Assembly: GCA_002771745.1 (NCBI GenBank)
Contig: PCUL01000460.1
Span: 1-58,566, forward strand
Length of the DNA: 58,566 nt
DNA from: Bacteroidetes bacterium CG18_big_fil_WC_8_21_14_2_50_41_14
GTDB lineage: Bacteria > Bacteroidota > Bacteroidia > Bacteroidales > F082
Reading direction: 5' to 3'
The notes under the pieces are model-generated. The model was not told where the DNA came from, ran no database searches, and was given only the letters and a program-made list of their open reading frames with translations. How positions within the stretch are numbered: position 1 is the stretch's first letter; each line of letters begins with the position of its first letter. The translations under genes were made by a program, and so were the position numbers. Shown here piece by piece: positions 51,626-58,566 of this stretch.

Positions 51626-52651
51626 TTATTTAACCGTCATTTCCAAATAAACAGGCAAGTGGTCGCTAAAACCACCGAAATATTTTTTGCCTGAAGCAGT
51701 TCTGTTGGGCCGCGGCTCACCATTTTTAGGTTTAAACAAGAGATAATCGTGTTTAATTACAGTCTGCTTGTCAGCAGCAACCTTCATTCCACCGGCTCCG
51801 GTGAGCATGGCAGTCGACACAATGATCTGATCAAACATATCCCATGATTTATAGTAAAGTGATCCTTCGCCGCTTTTGTACAATGCGAGCGACATGTTGT
51901 ACAAGGTTTTGCCGGTTGGAGTTGGAACCACTTCCTTTGCCTGTAGGAAATTCAATAAGGAAGCATCCGTGGGATTGTCGTTTAGATCACCCGCTATCAA
52001 TATATTGGCATCAGGGTTTGTTTGCATGATGGAGTCGGTAATGGTTTTAATCAAACCTGCAATGTATTGGCGTGCAGGCTCGGTTTCTTCTTGTCCTCCC
52101 CAGCGGCTAACCCAATGATTGATAAATAGATGAAGGGTATCGCGTTCGCTAACCAGACCTTTGCTATAGAGAATATCCCGGGTTTTATTGTCAGGGTTTT
52201 CGGGCAGGGTGATGCGAATAAACCTGTTTTGCAATGGTTGGTATACAGAAGGCTGGTATAACAAAGCAACATCAATTCCACGTTCGTCCGGGCTGTCTTT
52301 ATGGATGATCTGATAGCCTGATTTTTGCAAGGCAGGATGGTTGATGAGTTGCTCAACTACCAACTTATTTTCAACTTCACACAGACCAAAAATGCTTGGG
52401 AAGCCTGACTTGTCGATGTCGTTCATCACCTTGGTAAGCTGATCGAGTTTGTGGTTATACCGTTCTGTATTCCACGGGTTTTCGCTTTCAGGAAGAAAAT
52501 CTTCATCGTTGATTGCCGGGTCGTTGATGGTGTCGAACAGGTTTTCGACGTTGTAGAATGCAAAACTGAGGTTGGTTGCTTTGCGCGAACAGTTGGTAAA
52601 TGTGAACAAAATCGAGGCCACCAATACCAATAAGATACTTTTTGATTTCAT
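51626..52651 (-). CDS. Endonuclease/exonuclease/phosphatase-family lipoprotein
   Basis: A 341-residue exported protein: lipobox-like TNCS at about residue 21, then the EEP fold with FYNVENLFDT, FGLCEVENK, NHWVSRWGG, IAGDLNDNPTDAS and FSDHLPVYLEM. The catalytic Asp/His residues of the DNase I-like superfamily are present. Substrate may be phospholipid or nucleic acid outside the cytoplasm. Last gene of the minus-strand run era, der, S4-domain gene. Confidence 0.88.
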   Translation of the reverse strand: MKSKSILLVLVASILFTFTNCSRKATNLSFAFYNVENLFDTINDPAINDEDFLPESENPWNTERYNHKLDQLTKVMNDIDKSGFPSIFGLCEVENKLVVEQLINHPALQKSGYQIIHKDSPDERGIDVALLYQPSVYQPLQNRFIRITLPENPDNKTRDILYSKGLVSERDTLHLFINHWVSRWGGQEETEPARQYIAGLIKTITDSIMQTNPDANILIAGDLNDNPTDASLLNFLQAKEVVPTPTGKTLYNMSLALYKSGEGSLYYKSWDMFDQIIVSTAMLTGAGGMKVAADKQTVIKHDYLLFKPKNGEPRPNRTASGKKYFGGFSDHLPVYLEMTVK

Positions 52652-52687
52652 TTTTTATTTTGCTAAAGATGAATATTTTTTCCTTTT

Positions 52688-53065
52688 TTATTGATCGTTT
52701 TTAATTTTGCCAAGCTCCCTTCTGTCTTTTTTCGTAGGCCGTCCTGTGCCCCGGTCGCGGTGCTCTGCTTTCATTTGATGCATAAACTCCAGGCGTTCGT
52801 ATTCTTCCGGCGGGGTTAAATCTTTCATAAAATCAGCAACTATTTTTGCCGCGATGCGGTTCTTGATAGGTTGTAGAACCTCTACCGTTTTCTTGATTCC
52901 GGTTAGGTGCACTTCGATGATTTCCCCGGCCTTCACTTCGCGTGAAGGTTTGGCATTTTGCCCGTTTATTTTCACTTTGCCACCACCGCAAGCATCGCCG
53001 GCAAGCGATCTTGTCTTAAATAACCTGACGGCCCAAAGCCATTTATCTATTCTAACCGCATCCAT
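52688..53065 (-). CDS. S4-domain RNA-binding protein (Hsp15-like)
   Basis: A 125-residue protein with the S4 RNA-binding motif RIDKWLWAVRLFKTRSLA at the N-terminus, KINGQNAKPSREVKAGEII, and a basic C-terminus (RGTGRPTKKDRRELGKI). It matches the HslR/Hsp15 group that rescues stalled 50S subunits carrying peptidyl-tRNA in E. coli. ATG 53065 (MDAVRIDKWLW) is chosen; the frame to 53143 would extend into the der gene. Confidence 0.88.
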   Translation of the reverse strand: MDAVRIDKWLWAVRLFKTRSLAGDACGGGKVKINGQNAKPSREVKAGEIIEVHLTGIKKTVEVLQPIKNRIAAKIVADFMKDLTPPEEYERLEFMHQMKAEHRDRGTGRPTKKDRRELGKIKNDQ

Positions 53066-53072
53066 TGCAGGA

Positions 53073-54383
53073 TTATTTTTTTCTAAAATACAACTGAATG
53101 GGAACTCCGGTGAAGTTATAATGAGCGCGCAATTGATTTTCAAGAAACCGCCTGTAGCTGTCTTTCATGTCCTCCGGAAGGTTACAGAAAAATACAAACT
53201 GAGGCGTAGCTGTTTTAAGCTGCATAATAAATTTGATCTTGAGGTACCTGCCCCTGCTTCCCATGGGAGGTGGGTTGTTTTCGATGATGGGCAACAACAG
53301 GTCGTTGAGTTTTGAGGTGGGGATTTGTTGTTTCCTGCGCTCATGAACATCTTTTGCCAGTTCCAGCACTTTGAAAATGCGTTGTTTTTCAATAACGGAG
53401 GTGAAAACGATGGGCACATCGGTAAAAGGGGCGATTTTGGTCTTGATGTCCTGTTCAAACTTGAGGTGGGTATTGGTGCTCTTTTCAACCAAATCCCACT
53501 TGTTTACCACCAATACGATGCCTTTTTTATTTTTTTCTGCCAGATGAAAAATATTGATGTCCTGTCGTTCAATTCCATTTTCTGCATCAATCATCACCAC
53601 GCAAACATCCGAGTTTTCAATGGCACGAATAGAACGCAGCGTAGAATAGAATTCAATGTTTTCGAAAACTTTTCCTTTTTTACGTAATCCGGCAGTATCC
53701 ACCAACATGAAATCATGTCCGAAAGCTTTGTAACGCGTGTAGATAGAGTCGCGGGTAGTGCCGGCAATGGGAGTGACAATGTTGCGCTCATCTCCCAATA
53801 AGGTATTTACCAGAGAGGATTTACCCACATTTGGACGGCCAACAAAGGCAATACGCGGAAGATCAGTATCCACGTCTTCCATCTTCATGTTTTCAAACAC
53901 TTTTACCACATCATCCAACAAGTCGCCGGTTCCACTTCCATTGGAAGATGAAATGGGATAAATGTCACCCAGCCCGAGTGAGTAAAACTCGCTGGTATTT
54001 CCGGTTTGATTGGGTTCGTCTATTTTATTCACGACCAGAAAAATGTTCTTTTTGGATTTGCGCAACAAGTTGGCCACATCTTCATCCAACGGGGTAAGGC
54101 CTTCGCGGCCATCCACAACAAAGGCAATTCCCTGGGCTTCTTCGATGGCAAAGATGACTTGTTTTCGAATCTCGCCTTCGAATGTGTCATCCGATCCGTG
54201 CACATACCCACCGGTATCGATCACCGAAAATTCATACCCATTCCAGTCGCTTTTGCCATAAAGGCGATCGCGTGTAACGCCACTCTCCGATTCAACAATC
54301 GCTTCCCGGCTTTGGATCAATCGGTTGAAAAGAGTGGATTTGCCTACATTGGGCCTGCCTACTATGGCCAAAATATTACTCAT
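53073..54383 (-). CDS. der: Ribosome-assembly GTPase Der (EngA)
   Basis: A 436-residue protein with two tandem GTPase domains, each with GRPNVGKST or GRPNVGKSS, a DTGG or DTAG switch motif and NKID or NKWD specificity motifs, followed by the KH-like C-terminal domain. This tandem layout is unique to Der. It acts in 50S subunit assembly. It is 38 bases after era, forming a ribosome-assembly pair. Confidence 0.97.
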   Translation of the reverse strand: MSNILAIVGRPNVGKSTLFNRLIQSREAIVESESGVTRDRLYGKSDWNGYEFSVIDTGGYVHGSDDTFEGEIRKQVIFAIEEAQGIAFVVDGREGLTPLDEDVANLLRKSKKNIFLVVNKIDEPNQTGNTSEFYSLGLGDIYPISSSNGSGTGDLLDDVVKVFENMKMEDVDTDLPRIAFVGRPNVGKSSLVNTLLGDERNIVTPIAGTTRDSIYTRYKAFGHDFMLVDTAGLRKKGKVFENIEFYSTLRSIRAIENSDVCVVMIDAENGIERQDINIFHLAEKNKKGIVLVVNKWDLVEKSTNTHLKFEQDIKTKIAPFTDVPIVFTSVIEKQRIFKVLELAKDVHERRKQQIPTSKLNDLLLPIIENNPPPMGSRGRYLKIKFIMQLKTATPQFVFFCNLPEDMKDSYRRFLENQLRAHYNFTGVPIQLYFRKK

Positions 54384-54421
54384 TATTTACAGGGTATTTA
54401 CAGGTTATCAAAGGTACAAAA

Positions 54422-55303
54422 TTAGTGATCGTAACCGAACCGTGAAAGTGCGTTGTCATCATCGCGCCAATCCTTATTTATCTTTACAGAAAGCTCAAGA
54501 TAGACTTTCTTTTCGATGAATTTCTCAATATCAATACGTGCCATGGTCCCTAATTTTTTTATTGCAGCACCCTGATGGCCAAGAATAATGGCTTTCTGGG
54601 ATTCGCGGCTGACAAAAATCGTGGCATAGATGCGGTCTATTTTTGTGTCTTCCTTATACTCATCAATAACGATCTCAACTGAATAAGGGATTTCTTTCTT
54701 GAAGTTTAACAATATTTTTTCACGTATAATTTCCGAAACGAAAAACCTGGCCGAACGGTCGGTGAGTTCGTCTTTGGGATAATACGGTTCGTGTATGGGA
54801 AGCTTAGACTGTATTGAATCCAGTACCTTTTCGAGATTGAAATTATTTAATGCCGAGATGGGGATAATTTCTGCTGCAGGCAAAGCGGTTTTCCAGCCTT
54901 CCATTTGTGCCACCACTTTTTCCTGGTCCGACAAGTCGATTTTGTTAATGAGCACCAGCACCGGAATGGTGAATTTTTTTAATTTCTCGATGATTTCCAT
55001 TTGCTCGAATGGCTGGTTCACCTCGGTCATAAGTAAAATAACGTCAGCATCTTTCAGTGCCGAGTGAATATATTGGTTCATGTACTCATGCATTTTGTAC
55101 GAAGGATTTCGCACAATTCCGGGAGTATCCGAGTAAACAATCTGGAAATCATCGCCATTTACCATGCCCAAAATGCGGTGACGGGTGGTTTGAGCCTTCG
55201 AGGTGATGATGGAAAGCTTCTCGCCCACCAGCGCGTTCATTAACGTCGATTTGCCAACGTTCGGGTAACCAATGATGTTGACAAATCCGGCCCTGTGTTC
55301 CAT
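54422..55303 (-). CDS. era: GTPase Era
   Basis: A 293-residue protein with a GTPase domain (GYPNVGKST, DTPG, NKID) and a KH domain with FIEKKVYLELSVKINKDW at the C-terminus. Era binds 16S rRNA and is essential for 30S assembly. ATG 55303 (MEHRAGFVNIIG) is chosen; the longer frame up to 55474 would read through the divergent tRNA gene and is not real. Confidence 0.97.
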   Translation of the reverse strand: MEHRAGFVNIIGYPNVGKSTLMNALVGEKLSIITSKAQTTRHRILGMVNGDDFQIVYSDTPGIVRNPSYKMHEYMNQYIHSALKDADVILLMTEVNQPFEQMEIIEKLKKFTIPVLVLINKIDLSDQEKVVAQMEGWKTALPAAEIIPISALNNFNLEKVLDSIQSKLPIHEPYYPKDELTDRSARFFVSEIIREKILLNFKKEIPYSVEIVIDEYKEDTKIDRIYATIFVSRESQKAIILGHQGAAIKKLGTMARIDIEKFIEKKVYLELSVKINKDWRDDDNALSRFGYDH

Positions 55304-55322
55304 AAAGAATATTAAAGAAAAG

Positions 55323-55354
55323 TTTGTTTTGCAAAGAAACAAAATATATCTTTG
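55323..55354 (+). promoter_or_regulatory. Promoter of the initiator tRNA
   Basis: TTTG at 55323-55326 and TATCTTTG at 55347-55354 are separated by 20 bases, a near-ideal Bacteroidota promoter, placed 22 bases before the tRNA. Confidence 0.75.
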
Positions 55355-55376
55355 CACCCGCAAATGCAAACCATAT

Positions 55377-55448
<72 letters not shown>

Positions 55449-55458
55449 CAAAAGAGAC

Positions 55459-55510
55459 TTGGGCTCATATCCACCTAAGGCGGACATCGGTTCGAATCCG
55501 GTTCCCGCTA
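55459..55510 (+). repeat. Degenerate copy of the tRNA 3' half
   Basis: TTGGGCTCAT (55459-55468) repeats 55402-55411, and the 26 bases 55485-55510 repeat 55423-55448 with one mismatch. The 5' half is missing and the anticodon stem cannot form, so it is not a tRNA gene. It could be an attachment-site footprint of an integrated element or a partial tandem duplication; the restriction-modification locus begins about 240 bases on. Confidence 0.75.
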
Positions 55511-55520
55511 CTTAAAAATC

Positions 55521-55556
55521 AGACAGTTACGGTAAAATGTAACTGTCTTTTTTTAT
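55521..55556 (+). terminator. Terminator after the tRNA and its partial copy
   Basis: AGACAGTTAC pairs with GTAACTGTCT around eight bases and is followed by a run of eight T, a strong Rho-independent terminator. Confidence 0.88.
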
Positions 55557-55749
55557 TCCTCTAAAGCCAAAAGAAAATCTTGCTCCCACCGGACACTGGC
55601 ATAATTTACAAAGCGTTGTTGCAATTTGCATTTTCAAAAAGGTTTTTACTGCTGCCGGGAAAGATAAAAATGACACTCAGAAACTAGTCCTCTATTACCG
55701 AGCTTTAATTACATTTGTATATTTAACCTACTGCTTGTATAGTTACCAT

Positions 55750-57285
55750 ATGATTAAGAGTACCGCCATGTTTGAAAAACAACTTTTCAAAGCCGCTGAT
55801 AAACTGAGGAAAAATATTGATGCTGCTGAATACAAACACATCGTTTTAGGGCTTGTGTTTTTAAAGTACATCTCCGACTCTTTCGAGGAGCTATACCAGA
55901 AGCTTAAAGAAGGCAAAGGAGAGTTTGAAGGGGCTGATCCCGAAGACAAAGACGAATACAAAGGAGAAAATGTTTTCTGGGTTCCTCCGGTCGCCCGTTG
56001 GAATTACCTTCATTCACGATCAAAACTTCCAACCATTGGCAAAGACATAGACGATGCCATGGAAGCCATTGAAAAAGAAAACCCTTCGCTAAAAGGGATT
56101 TTGGCAAAAGTGTATTCCCGACCAAATCTTGATAAAACGGCGCTGGGAAGTTTAATCGATCTCATTGGAGACACTGCCGTAGGAAATGAAGCGGCAAAGT
56201 CAAAAGACATTCTGGGGAGGGTTTACGAATATTTCCTGGGAGAATTTGCCAATGCCGAAGGAAAAAAGGGAGGTCAGTTTTATACCCCAAAATCCATCGT
56301 GAAACTTCTGGTGGAGATGACAGAACCTTATAAAGGTCGCGTTTATGATCCATGTTGTGGTTCTTCGGGGATGTTTGTTATGAGCGAAAAATTTATTTTG
56401 GAACATGCAGGTAAAATTGATGATATTTCCGTTTATGGACAGGAAAGTAACCAGACAACCTACCGGCTTAGCCGGATGAATTTGGCTATCCGCGGAATAG
56501 ATAGCACACAAATAAAGTGGAATAGTGAGGGCTCATTTTTGAAAGATGCCCATCCCGACCTGAAAGCCGATTTTATTCTTGCGAATCCTCCCTTTAACCA
56601 AGACGAATGGGGACGTGATGTGCTACAAAGCGACCCGCGTTGGAAATATGGTTTACCGCCTGCCGGAAATGCCAACTTTGGCTGGATGCAACACATGATT
56701 TATCACCTGGCACCAAAAGGAATCATGGGACTGGTGCTGGCAAACGGTTCATTATCTTCCAATTCGGGCGGAGAAGGAGAAATCCGACAACGCATTGTTG
56801 AAGATGATCTGATTGATTGTATTGTGGCTCTCCCAAAACAATTGTTTTACAATACCGGAATTCCGGCGTGTTTATGGTTTATCTCCCGGAAACGGAGCGG
56901 AAACGGCGACCGCAAACGTACCGGAGAGGTACTTTTTATTAATGCTTCAGAATTGGGCGTTATGGAAGATCGCACCCACCGGGTTTTTGACGAAAAGGAC
57001 ATCCGAAAAGTGGTGGATATCTACCACAATTGGCGAAAACCAAACGGTAAATATGAAGACGAAAAGGGGTTCTGCATGTCAGCAAAAATTGATGAGATAC
57101 AAAAACACAACTTTGTGCTCACCCCGGGAAGATATGTTGGCATTCCCGATGAAAAAGACGACGGAATTTCATTTGAAGTGAAAATGGCTGAACTGACCGG
57201 TAAACTGGCAGAACAGATGGAAAAAGAGAAGGGCTTGGATGAAGAAATAAAAGAGCAACTCTCGAAGATTGGTTTTAAAATATAA
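55750..57285 (+). CDS. hsdM: Type I restriction-modification methyltransferase subunit HsdM
   Basis: A 511-residue adenine-specific DNA methyltransferase. N-terminal helical domain (FKAADKLRKNIDAAEYKHIVLGLVFLKYISD), SAM-binding motif DPCCGSSGMF and catalytic ANPPFNQ (NPPF) are all present. It works with HsdS (target recognition) and HsdR (restriction); the start of hsdS lies at the window end and hsdR is not in the window. ATG 55750 is used; 55768 is an alternative and the longer frame to a TTG at 55735 is less likely. TACATTTG at 55710-55717 is a fair -7 box. Confidence 0.95.
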   Translation: MIKSTAMFEKQLFKAADKLRKNIDAAEYKHIVLGLVFLKYISDSFEELYQKLKEGKGEFEGADPEDKDEYKGENVFWVPPVARWNYLHSRSKLPTIGKDIDDAMEAIEKENPSLKGILAKVYSRPNLDKTALGSLIDLIGDTAVGNEAAKSKDILGRVYEYFLGEFANAEGKKGGQFYTPKSIVKLLVEMTEPYKGRVYDPCCGSSGMFVMSEKFILEHAGKIDDISVYGQESNQTTYRLSRMNLAIRGIDSTQIKWNSEGSFLKDAHPDLKADFILANPPFNQDEWGRDVLQSDPRWKYGLPPAGNANFGWMQHMIYHLAPKGIMGLVLANGSLSSNSGGEGEIRQRIVEDDLIDCIVALPKQLFYNTGIPACLWFISRKRSGNGDRKRTGEVLFINASELGVMEDRTHRVFDEKDIRKVVDIYHNWRKPNGKYEDEKGFCMSAKIDEIQKHNFVLTPGRYVGIPDEKDDGISFEVKMAELTGKLAEQMEKEKGLDEEIKEQLSKIGFKI

Positions 57286-57308
57286 CACCCTATTATCTCA
57301 ACTACTGA

Positions 57309-58316
57309 ATGACAAAAGAAAATCAGATATCCGCATTTCAGCCCTTGGTTAACAGGATATATATCATCAGGGATCAAAAGGTGATGCTTGATAGCGACCT
57401 TGCTGAGATTTACGGTGTAGAAACCAAGGTTTTTAATCAGGCGGTTAAAAGAAACGTTCAGCGGTTTCCGTCTCCGTTTCGGTTTCAACTTACGGCTGAA
57501 GAGTATGAAAACTTGAGGTTCCAAATGGGCACCTCAAGCGGAAACGAATTCTTGAGGTCACATTTTGTGACCTCAAGTGGAGATGAATTCCTAAGGTCAC
57601 AAAATGCGACCTTAGAGAAAAGTGACTTGAAGCCGCAAATTGCGACCTCAAGTTGGGGAGGGCGAAGAACAAACCCATACGTTTTTACCGAACACGGTGC
57701 TATCATGCTCGCAAGCGTTCTTAAATCAGAAACAGCGGTTCAGGCAAGTATAAGGATAGTGCAGGCTTTTGTTGAAATGCGAAAATACATTTCAGCCAAT
57801 TCGCAGTTGTTTTTACGAATGGATACGCTTGAACAAAAAATGCTGCGAACCGATGAAAAAGTGGATATGGTTTACAAAGCACTTGAAGACAACAGCATTA
57901 AACCCAAACAGGGGATTTTCTTCGATGGGCAGGTATTTGATGCCTATACCTTTGTTTCTGATCTGGTTAGAAGCGCGGAAAGTTCTATTGTGCTAATTGA
58001 CAATTATATTGACGATTCGGTACTTACCCTGCTTACCAAACGTAAAAAAGGAGTATCAGCAACCATTTACACCAACAAAATCAGCAAACAGCTATTGTTG
58101 GACATAAAAAAGCACAATGCCCAATATGCGCCAGTTGAACTGAAAGAGTTGAAAAACGCCCATGACCGTTTCCTGATTATGGATCAAAGCGAATTGTACC
58201 ATTTTGGGGCATCGCTGAAAGACCTGGGCAAGAAGTGGTTTGCTTTTTCAAAAATGGAAACCGGAGCCATTGAAATGCTGGGAAAATTAAATGCTAAAGG
58301 GAAAAAGTATGAATAA
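57309..58316 (+). CDS. ORF6N-domain protein with an expanded internal repeat
   Basis: A 335-residue protein. Residues about 5-60 are an ORF6N domain (RIYIIRDQKVMLDSDLAEIYGVETKVFNQAVKRN). The segment that is usually one LRSQ-xxTSSWGG unit is here expanded to about four (LRFQMGTSSG, LRSHFVTSSG, LRSQNATLE, LKPQIATSSWGG). The rest matches the family's long form with a conserved acidic C-terminal region (LIDNYIDDSVLTLL, HDRFLIMD). Such proteins often sit between hsdM and hsdS in Bacteroidota; the role is unknown but regulation or anti-phage function is suspected. Its end overlaps the hsdS start by eight bases. Confidence 0.88.
   Translation: MTKENQISAFQPLVNRIYIIRDQKVMLDSDLAEIYGVETKVFNQAVKRNVQRFPSPFRFQLTAEEYENLRFQMGTSSGNEFLRSHFVTSSGDEFLRSQNATLEKSDLKPQIATSSWGGRRTNPYVFTEHGAIMLASVLKSETAVQASIRIVQAFVEMRKYISANSQLFLRMDTLEQKMLRTDEKVDMVYKALEDNSIKPKQGIFFDGQVFDAYTFVSDLVRSAESSIVLIDNYIDDSVLTLLTKRKKGVSATIYTNKISKQLLLDIKKHNAQYAPVELKELKNAHDRFLIMDQSELYHFGASLKDLGKKWFAFSKMETGAIEMLGKLNAKGKKYE
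57551..57577. repeat. 12-bp inverted repeat inside the ORF6N gene
   Basis: CTTGAGGTCACA and TGTGACCTCAAG are perfect complements around three bases. The core GGTCAC/GACCT recurs nearby (57574-57620) as part of the expanded protein repeat. Confidence 0.8.
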
Positions 58317-58566
58317 CGATTGGAGTACTCGAAACGGCTGGACTGAAACAACACTTGGAGAAGGGGCTTCAAATATTGCATATGGATTTACTGAAAGTGC
58401 CACATTAGAAAAGATCGGTCCGAAATTCCTTAGAATTACAGATATTCAAAATGATTTTATTGACTGGAATTCTGTCCCATATTGTCCAATATCCGAAAGA
58501 GAACATAAAAAATATAAGCTTGAAATTGGAGATGTCGTAATCGCTCGTACAGGGAATTCCACAGGA
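58309..58566 (+). CDS. hsdS: Type I restriction-modification specificity subunit HsdS (3' end cut by window)
   Basis: The first 86 codons of an open frame that runs off the right edge. It reads MNNDWSTRNGWTETTLGEGA, then GPKFLRITDIQNDFIDW and EIGDVVIARTGNSTG, the pattern of an HsdS first target-recognition domain (RITDI, GDVVIARTG). It starts inside the ORF6N stop region (ATGAATAA overlap), so the two are translationally coupled, confirming the hsdM-ORF6N-hsdS order. Confidence 0.9.
   Translation, partial: MNNDWSTRNGWTETTLGEGASNIAYGFTESATLEKIGPKFLRITDIQNDFIDWNSVPYCPISEREHKKYKLEIGDVVIARTGNSTG

Noticed and set aside
55456-55510. A second tRNA gene after the initiator tRNA
   Set aside because: It lacks the acceptor 5' strand and D-arm, and the anticodon stem cannot form, so it is only a partial copy.
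57515-57665. Repeats that resemble a small CRISPR or tandem repeat array
   Set aside because: They are in frame inside the ORF6N gene, with imperfect and uneven spacing and no spacer structure.

Overview
The window looks like a chromosomal segment from an anaerobic or facultatively anaerobic member of the Bacteroidota (Bacteroidia). Grounds: repeated TAnnTTTG -7 boxes a few bases to a few tens of bases before start codons, few Shine-Dalgarno sequences, many Bacteroidota families (DUF4271, DUF2807 head-GIN, FISUMP, an OprO/P-like porin, a T9SS-type sorting module, ABC-F), and moderate AT richness. No species is assigned.

Region 1 (about 1-23.2 kb) is mostly housekeeping: an ABC-F ATPase; a three-gene minus-strand unit (MMPL/RND transporter, glucose-1-phosphate thymidylyltransferase, polyprenyl synthase); a 2-hydroxyacid dehydrogenase; cell-surface proteins (DUF2807-barrel, FISUMP, TPR lipoprotein); the acetate-forming pair pta/ackA with a 3-hydroxyacyl-CoA dehydrogenase gene between them; then DUF4271, hemD, dtd, pdxJ, a queuosine-precursor transporter, an alpha/beta hydrolase and tatC.

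Region 2 (about 23.3-40.1 kb) is the striking part: a sulfur-redox island. It has three minus-strand operons and four Crp/Fnr-family regulator genes on the plus strand. Operon I encodes a Tat-exported molybdopterin Psr/Phs-type reductase, its four-cluster ferredoxin subunit, an NrfD/PsrC membrane subunit, two YeeE/YedE half-transporters and two membrane-anchored rhodanese-like proteins. Operon II encodes a two-domain rhodanese lipoprotein, a porin, a periplasmic two-domain sulfurtransferase and a 107-residue protein of unknown role. Operon III encodes an octaheme cytochrome of the tetrathionate-reductase (OTR) family, a di-heme-type membrane cytochrome b and a rhodanese lipoprotein. Four of the five exported rhodanese-like proteins end exactly in Gly-Gly-Cys. 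In the two of operon I, the usual active-site cysteine is absent and the terminal cysteine is the only cysteine in the protein. I infer a family of periplasmic sulfur carriers with a C-terminal cysteine arm, comparable in idea to the GGCGG arm of SoxY.

Region 3 (about 40.4-45.8 kb) is a tight plus-strand cluster: a zinc-ribbon-extended DUF134 regulator behind a 14-bp perfect palindrome at its own promoter, three NifX-like dinitrogenase-cofactor-domain proteins, a DUF5320-like peptide, a CGGC-domain protein, two MinD/Mrp-like ATPases with inserted ferredoxin clusters, and a Cys/Met-metabolism PLP enzyme. No nitrogenase structural genes are present.

Region 4 (45.8-48.9 kb) pairs a Rieske protein with a cytochrome b fused to a large multiheme cytochrome c (eleven CXXCH sites plus one CX4CH), an unusual quinol-oxidising complex.

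Region 5 (49.0-55.3 kb) is housekeeping again (dolichol-phosphate-mannose-synthase-like glycosyltransferase, dihydroorotase, MORN-type lipoprotein, endonuclease/exonuclease/phosphatase, S4 protein, der, era). An initiator tRNA follows at 55377-55448, with a degenerate copy of its 3' half about 60 bp downstream. Immediately beyond lies a type I restriction-modification locus (hsdM, an ORF6N protein with an expanded repeat, and hsdS cut by the window end). This suggests an island boundary at the tRNA.
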